DNA of 8,777 nt from UMGS1370 sp963557065 (lineage in GTDB: Bacteria; Bacillota; Clostridia; Lachnospirales; Lachnospiraceae): the NCBI GenBank assembly GCA_963557065.1, contig CAUWCT010000036.1, positions 1-8,777 of the forward strand, given 5' to 3'. The position numbers were made by a program, and so were the translations under genes. How positions within the stretch are numbered: the first letter of the stretch is position 1; each line of letters opens with the position of its first letter. The notes below the pieces were generated by a model that saw only the letters and a program-made list of their open reading frames with translations, ran no database searches and had not been told where the DNA came from. Shown here in pieces: positions 5,455-8,777 of the stretch.

Positions 5455-5483
5455 ATACTAGCACGAAGGTGTACTCATGTCAA
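5455..5483 (-). promoter_or_regulatory. Promoter of the BlaI-M56 operon
   Basis: On the minus strand the consensus -35 TTGACA (5483-5478), a 17-nt spacer and TAGTAT (5460-5455) precede the dyad operator. The promoter begins only 7 nt after the stop codon of the upstream membrane-protein gene. Confidence 0.75.
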
Positions 5484-5490
5484 CCAAATT

Positions 5491-5766
5491 TCAAATAACC
5501 ATCATCCAAACAACAAAGAAATATCCCATCACGATAATCGTTCCAACTTCTATACCTATAGAAATCCAACTTTTAAATCTGCTGGAATTTCTGGTTAAAT
5601 TTTTAATAGAAAAGAAGAGCATTATCAACTGTGCCAGAATACACATTCCTGTTATTATCCCTATTGGAAGAACTCCAGGGTAAACAGGGGAAACAATATA
5701 ATATAACACTACCGAAACAAACACTACAGTAATTACTATTGGAACAAAAAAATATGTTTTCTTCAT
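5491..5766 (-). CDS. Small three-helix membrane protein, possible immunity protein
   Basis: This 91-residue hydrophobic protein has three predicted membrane helices: about residues 5-28 (FFVPIVITVVFVSVVLYYIV), 31-54 (GVLPIGIITGMCILAQLIML) and 69-91 (ISIGIEVGTIIVMGYFFVVW). A basic loop with RNSSRFKSW joins the last two. I do not recognise a family. Start 5766 is chosen because MKK opens the helix and GGGG lies 5 nt upstream; an ATG at 5781 would add five residues but has no spacing for a site. A degenerate copy of its last codons lies just before the secreted toxin-like gene (8263-8305), so this gene and that toxin type have been neighbours more than once. On that basis an immunity role is inferred. 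No direct evidence supports it. Confidence 0.6.
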   Translation of the reverse strand: MKKTYFFVPIVITVVFVSVVLYYIVSPVYPGVLPIGIITGMCILAQLIMLFFSIKNLTRNSSRFKSWISIGIEVGTIIVMGYFFVVWMMVI

Positions 5767-5873
5767 TGATACCCCATCCATCCTTGTCCGTTCATCACAG
5801 AAAAGAGGCTTTCCACTTGACTAATTTCACTTTTTTCAAATCCACTTTTCCTGCAATACCAATATGTAGCAAT
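5763..5873 (-). pseudogene. Possible C-terminal remnant of a gene preceding the membrane protein
   Basis: A 36-codon stretch without stops reads ...YWYCRKSGFEKSEISQVESL...GQGWMGYQ and ends in a TGA overlapping the ATG of the membrane-protein gene (ATGA). Such overlaps are typical of coupled genes, so this could be the tail of a lost partner gene. An in-frame TAA lies directly before it, and no start is visible. A stretch of this length can arise by chance. Confidence 0.25.
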
Positions 5874-5887
5874 TTAACTATTAAATA

Positions 5888-5927
5888 GGGTGCCACTTCA
5901 CAATGTAATAATCGTGAAGCAGCACCC
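5888..5927 (-). terminator. Hairpin, possible terminator
   Basis: GGGTGC (5888-5893) pairs with GCACCC (5922-5927) and CTTCAC (5896-5901) with GTGAAG (5914-5919), separated by a small internal loop. On the minus strand TATTTAATAGTTAAATT follows, a weak T-rich tail. It would end transcripts coming from the IS110 side. The gap 5767-6146 otherwise holds the gene remnant above, the palindrome at 6039 and no clear gene. Confidence 0.4.
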
Positions 5928-6038
5928 CCCCCGCCTTGAGCGTTCTTATACCATATAATTAATTTCATTCATCTTGAATATAATGCAATCGAAACTCCTT
6001 TTACCTGATCTAACCTTTTAAATATACACAAAGCACCT

Positions 6039-6054
6039 GGTAGGAATTCCTACC
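6039..6054. repeat. 16-bp perfect palindrome
   Basis: GGTAGGAATTCCTACC is fully self-complementary. It lies about 95 nt beyond the 3' end of the decayed IS110 gene and resembles the AGGGTAGG/CCTACCCT hairpin at 930-953, which lies near the other IS110 fragment. It may be an element end, an insertion target or an operator. Confidence 0.5.
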
Positions 6055-6146
6055 GCCAATGCGAGCTACTGCATATAAAGATTCCCTGCTGTATTGTATG
6101 TGCTATTCTTCTTTAAAAAGTTGATTTTTTAACTTAACCGACAGGC

Positions 6147-7285
6147 TTATGCGATGCCTGTTGAAGCCTCCCAGCCAAGTACTTTTAACTTCTTAAGATA
6201 CGTAGCTATTTTGCGTTCTTTATTGAACTGATTGTAATAATCAACTTCAAGTTCCTTGAAAGCAACACCATCTTTCAGAATGTGGTATATTGCAATGAGC
6301 AACTGCCACATAGACACGCTTTTATCCCGGTGGGCACTGGTTCTCATAAACTGGGCATAGAAGTAAGACTTCTTGTTTTTTACTGCTGCATGTGCCCAGG
6401 TGATTAAGATTGTCCGCAGCAGAACATTGCCTCTTCTGGTCTTCCCGGATTTTCGCTTTTTGGCACTTTTGTTGTCTTCGGGGCACAGACCTGGCCAGTA
6501 TGAAATGTTCTTATCTGTCGGAAAATGACCCTATCTGTGCCAATGACAGAGATAATGGCCTGAACACTTATATTCCCCATACCGATTACATCCTGAATTT
6601 CCTAGGAAGCCTGCTTTTCTCCCGGTCTCATAAAGTTGTCAATCTCGTCATCTAGGTTTTTGATATGACTATTCAGTTCATCCAGGTGGGTAAGAAGTTC
6701 TTTTATCATACGGCGCTACAAAGAATACATGACACCGTTCAGGTCATCAATGATCTGCGTTTTGGTAGCCTTGAGATTGTGAGTGATTACTTTCTGCTCA
6801 TACATCTCATCATATTTCGCTTCGTCAATGAGTTCTCCAATAAGGAAATATTCCAATATACTGCAAGCGCTTTGCCATTGATGTCTGATACGGTTCTGGA
6901 CAACTTGATGTTAGCACCATCCAGCATTTTTTGGAGCCGATTCAGTTCTCTGGTACACTCACCCACAAGGCTTTTGCGATAACGGACTAATTCTCTCGGT
7001 TCACGTTGATCCTTGTCGGGAATGTAACTAGGCTGGAGTAATCCATTCTGAAGAAGGTCTGTGATCCATTCTGCATCCTTCAGATCTATTTTCCGACCTG
7101 GAACTGCTTTCATATGACGGACATTAACCACCATTGCATTCAGGTCAGAAGATTCAAGAATGTCATACAGAGGTTTCCAATAAGAGGCTACACTCTCCAT
7201 GGCCGACCATTTCACAGCCGCCTTCTTTGAACCAGTCAGCCAGTTCAAGAAGTTCTCTGGCTGTTGCACCAAAGTCACGTACTTC
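6147..7285 (-). pseudogene. Decayed IS110-family transposase gene
   Basis: Family sequence runs the whole length but in several frames. It starts at EVRDFGATARELLELADWF (7285), then AMESVASYWKPLYDILESSD, VPGRKIDLKDAEW (the D-x-x-D of the DEDD nuclease domain), PDKDQREPRELVRYRKSLVG and ELNRLQKMLDGANIKLSRTV. The tail reads GLCPEDNKSAKKRKSGKTRRGN and LIAIYHILKDGV, ending at 6147. Breaks seen: frameshifts near 7203, 6870 and 6530, and in-frame TAG codons at 6716-6718 and 6602-6604. The start and about the first 30 codons are missing, including the Asp of the usual G-I-D motif: a leader-like sequence joins straight to EVRD. IS110 enzymes use a bridge RNA from the flanking non-coding end; 7286-7440 may be its remains. 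It lies between the toxin-like gene and the membrane-protein gene and cannot encode an active enzyme. Confidence 0.88.
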
Positions 7286-7355
7286 CTATCAGTTTAGAGT
7301 ATGGGCTACTGACTCAAAATAGACACGATCTTTGCCGTTTCTATAAGTATACCGG

Positions 7356-7372
7356 CATAAACAAAATCAATA
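7356..7372. repeat. 17-bp exact repeat, copy 2
   Basis: CATAAACAAAATCAATA is identical to 1006-1022. Here it lies about 70 nt before the surviving start of the IS110 gene (minus-strand direction) and about 70 nt after the toxin-like gene, in the region expected to hold the IS110 end. Confidence 0.5.
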
Positions 7373-7442
7373 TCTTCTGGCTAACACAGTTTCATTTATA
7401 GTGGTGCCAAGTGTGCGGGCATAGGAGTTTAGAATCAAAAAG

Positions 7443-8249
7443 CTAGTGTTCACTTTCATATACTCTAATTCCCCATTCAATATCTTGTTGATCGGAAGGA
7501 TCATCAAAGAAGCTATCCCAATATCCCCAATCAGAAGTTCCACTTATAATCTGATACATTCCAGCTGCGCTTTTTAATGTAGATGCTCCAAAAACAGCCC
7601 TGCCAACATATCCATAATGGAAATTCCCAATAGTTTCTCCGGTCATATTCGTCTTTAAATCTTCCATGTAGTAGAGAGTATTGGTTCCCATATAACTTTT
7701 GTAGTCCCATATTCCGCCAGACTTAACCCTTTCTGCAAAATACATACCTGCGACATAATGTTTTTGTGTAAACACAGCGTTATCAAAGACTGATTTTAGT
7801 TCCTTAGCATGATTTCGAGCCTCTCCTAAAATATTCGCAGTTGGCATTCGATAAGTTTCCTTATTTGCTATAGGGTTAAATACAAAATGTAATTGTAGCT
7901 TATCATCCACTGAAATGGCATCTAGCTGAATTAATGTATTTAATTTTTCCAAAAACGATAACACACGCTTTCTCTCATGTTCACTCAATGTCATATCCTG
8001 AATTCCAATCATGATTGTACCATCATTCCTTCGCTGAAGATATTCCATATTAGAAATAAGATATGCATAAGCACTTTCATCCGAGTCGATTACAGAAGGC
8101 GAACTGGAAACAGCTTTTGCATAAGTTTCTGCATAAATTTTATCGATATCAAGTTTTTCTTTTTTATTGCTATCCTTTGCAAATACTGGCTGTACCAGAC
8201 ATAAAGAAATTAAGAAAATACTGGCTAAAAACGATACAATTTTTTTCAT
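7443..8249 (-). CDS. Secreted protein with Ntox44-like toxin domain
   Basis: This 268-residue protein opens with a signal peptide, MKKIVSFLASIFLISLCLVQ then PVFA, with likely cleavage after residue 24 (VFA-K). A Lys-rich helical segment follows. The C-terminal part (about 140-265) has FAERVKSGGIWDYK (171-184), GNFHYGYVGRAVFG (208-221), AGMYQIISGTS (229-239) and DDPSDQQDIEWGIRVYE (249-265). This pattern resembles polymorphic toxin type 44, a domain predicted to be an RNase or otherwise toxic. Start 8249 is preferred over an in-frame ATG at 8282 because MKK opens the signal peptide and GGAG lies 8 nt upstream. Sec export of a short, stand-alone toxin without long delivery repeats is unusual. 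A degenerate membrane-gene tail precedes it and a decayed IS110 follows. Domain identity rests on motif reading. Confidence 0.7.
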   Translation of the reverse strand: MKKIVSFLASIFLISLCLVQPVFAKDSNKKEKLDIDKIYAETYAKAVSSSPSVIDSDESAYAYLISNMEYLQRRNDGTIMIGIQDMTLSEHERKRVLSFLEKLNTLIQLDAISVDDKLQLHFVFNPIANKETYRMPTANILGEARNHAKELKSVFDNAVFTQKHYVAGMYFAERVKSGGIWDYKSYMGTNTLYYMEDLKTNMTGETIGNFHYGYVGRAVFGASTLKSAAGMYQIISGTSDWGYWDSFFDDPSDQQDIEWGIRVYESEH

Positions 8250-8262
8250 AGCATACACTCCA

Positions 8263-8305
8263 TTCAAATAATCATCATCCAAACAATAAACTCACGATAA
8301 TTGAA
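8263..8305 (-). pseudogene. Degenerate second copy of the membrane-protein gene 3' end
   Basis: The DNA closely matches 5490-5543, the last codons of the membrane-protein gene. Both share TTCAAATAA-C/T-CATCATCC, AAACAA-C/T-AAA and TCACGATAAT. A 10-base deletion in this copy breaks the frame, but the final codons still read F-I-V-W-M-M-I-I-stop against F-V-V-W-M-M-V-I-stop. The stop lies 14 nt before the toxin-like start. Further upstream a strong AAAGGGAGG site precedes a 9-codon frame, perhaps the start of the gene whose middle was lost. Confidence 0.6.
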
Positions 8306-8355
8306 CTAATAATATATTTTCTGCAATGGTATCATCCTCCCTTTGTAATCATTCG

Positions 8356-8373
8356 TATACTGTATCTAGTATA
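8356..8373. promoter_or_regulatory. Dyad upstream of the toxin-like gene, possible operator
   Basis: TATACT (8356-8361) and AGTATA (8368-8373) are inverted around a 6-nt spacer. The elements GTATAC and CTAGTATA found here also occur at the BlaI promoter (5445-5461), so a shared regulator is conceivable. The sequence is AT-rich and no clear -35/-10 pair could be assigned around it. Confidence 0.3.
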
Positions 8374-8450
8374 AAATAAATTAAATTTCTATCATATATT
8401 TTCGAGATAATGTATGGTAAAATAGTGTTATCTAAGAAAGGATGAACGCT

Positions 8451-8777
8451 ATGAGAAAAATATATCTTTCTATGTCAGAGGAAGACAGGAATTACCTTAA
8501 ATCATTATCCAAAAAGAGAACCATTCAGGCGCAAATCGTGGATCGCGCAAGAATCCTTTTATATAAAGCCGATGGAATGACATTCCAGGAAATTGCCGAT
8601 AAACTTTCAATCAGCACCACAACGGTACAACTTTGTATTTCCAAGTTTCATAAAGGTGGTTTAGATGCTGCACTGTTTGATGTTCAGCGTCCAGGACGCC
8701 CATCCGAAATCACCGACGACGCTAAGGCATGGATGATCAGTATTGCGTGTCAGAGACCGGCAGAACTCGGTTATGCG
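8451..8777 (+). CDS. IS630-family transposase, N-terminal part (runs off the window)
   Basis: At least 109 codons stay open to the window edge. The N-terminal helix-turn-helix region reads RARILLYKADGMTFQEIADK then LSISTTTVQLCISKFHKGGL. It is followed by the family hallmark DVQRPGRPSEITDDAKAW and the start of the linker to the DDE catalytic domain (QRPAELGYA). IS630 enzymes move elements by cut-and-paste into TA sites. Start 8451 follows GAAAGG about 8 nt upstream. The gene points away from the toxin-like gene; the element's left end should lie between about 8380 and 8450, but I could not define its inverted repeat. The catalytic part and completeness cannot be judged. Confidence 0.88.
   Translation, partial: MRKIYLSMSEEDRNYLKSLSKKRTIQAQIVDRARILLYKADGMTFQEIADKLSISTTTVQLCISKFHKGGLDAALFDVQRPGRPSEITDDAKAWMISIACQRPAELGYA

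Noticed and set aside
6410..6982. Plus-strand frames opposite the IS110 pseudogene
   Set aside because: The minus strand carries clear transposase sequence throughout, so these are antisense chance frames.
7977..8251. Plus-strand frames opposite the secreted toxin-like gene
   Set aside because: They are antisense to the signal peptide and the N-terminal part of the toxin-like gene, with no independent support.

Overview
The window reads as accessory DNA of a low-to-mid GC gut Firmicute, most likely a Lachnospiraceae/Clostridia member. The grounds are AGGAGG-type ribosome binding sites, sigma-A-like promoters (TTGACA-17-TAAACT), a Gram-positive LexA box, a tiny holin-like type I toxin, a BlaI/M56 pair, and decayed IS110 and IS630 elements. 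No housekeeping gene is present. No tRNA, rRNA or CRISPR array was seen. All assignments come from reading the sequence; no database was searched.

Left region (1-1484): a GC-rich hairpin and a perfect LexA/DinR box lie at the left edge. Next is a compact candidate type I toxin-antitoxin locus. It holds a 30-residue holin-like toxin on the minus strand (399-491), its structured leader and extended -10 promoter, and a convergent promoter with a hairpin terminator that would make an RNA of about 100 nt. The two convergent leaders are inverted copies of each other. As a result, a long toxin mRNA could pair its own 5' and 3' ends. Upstream of the toxin on the same strand is a small gene-V-like single-stranded-DNA-binding protein whose C-terminus looks frameshifted. 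After it comes a composite broken frame carrying an IS110 transposase tail.

Plus-strand operon (1543-3232): a clear promoter drives a 69-residue Cro/XRE-type HTH protein, a Uma2-family (PD-(D/E)XK-like) nuclease, a two-helix membrane protein and a small acidic protein. The last gene runs into the 3' end of the convergent M56 gene and may be truncated there.

Minus-strand sensor pair (3204-5483): a BlaI/MecI-type repressor is translationally coupled (8-nt overlap) to a 611-residue M56/BlaR1-type membrane metalloprotease with an unusual C-terminal sensor domain. The promoter has a consensus -35 and a near-perfect dyad operator at its start. No beta-lactamase gene is nearby.

Right region (5491-8777): a secreted 268-residue protein ends in a domain resembling polymorphic toxin type 44 (Ntox44). 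A small three-helix membrane protein lies on the same strand. A heavily decayed IS110 transposase gene separates the two. A second, degenerate copy of the membrane gene's 3' end sits immediately upstream of the toxin start, which suggests a former tandem toxin/membrane-protein array. The window ends inside an IS630-type transposase gene.
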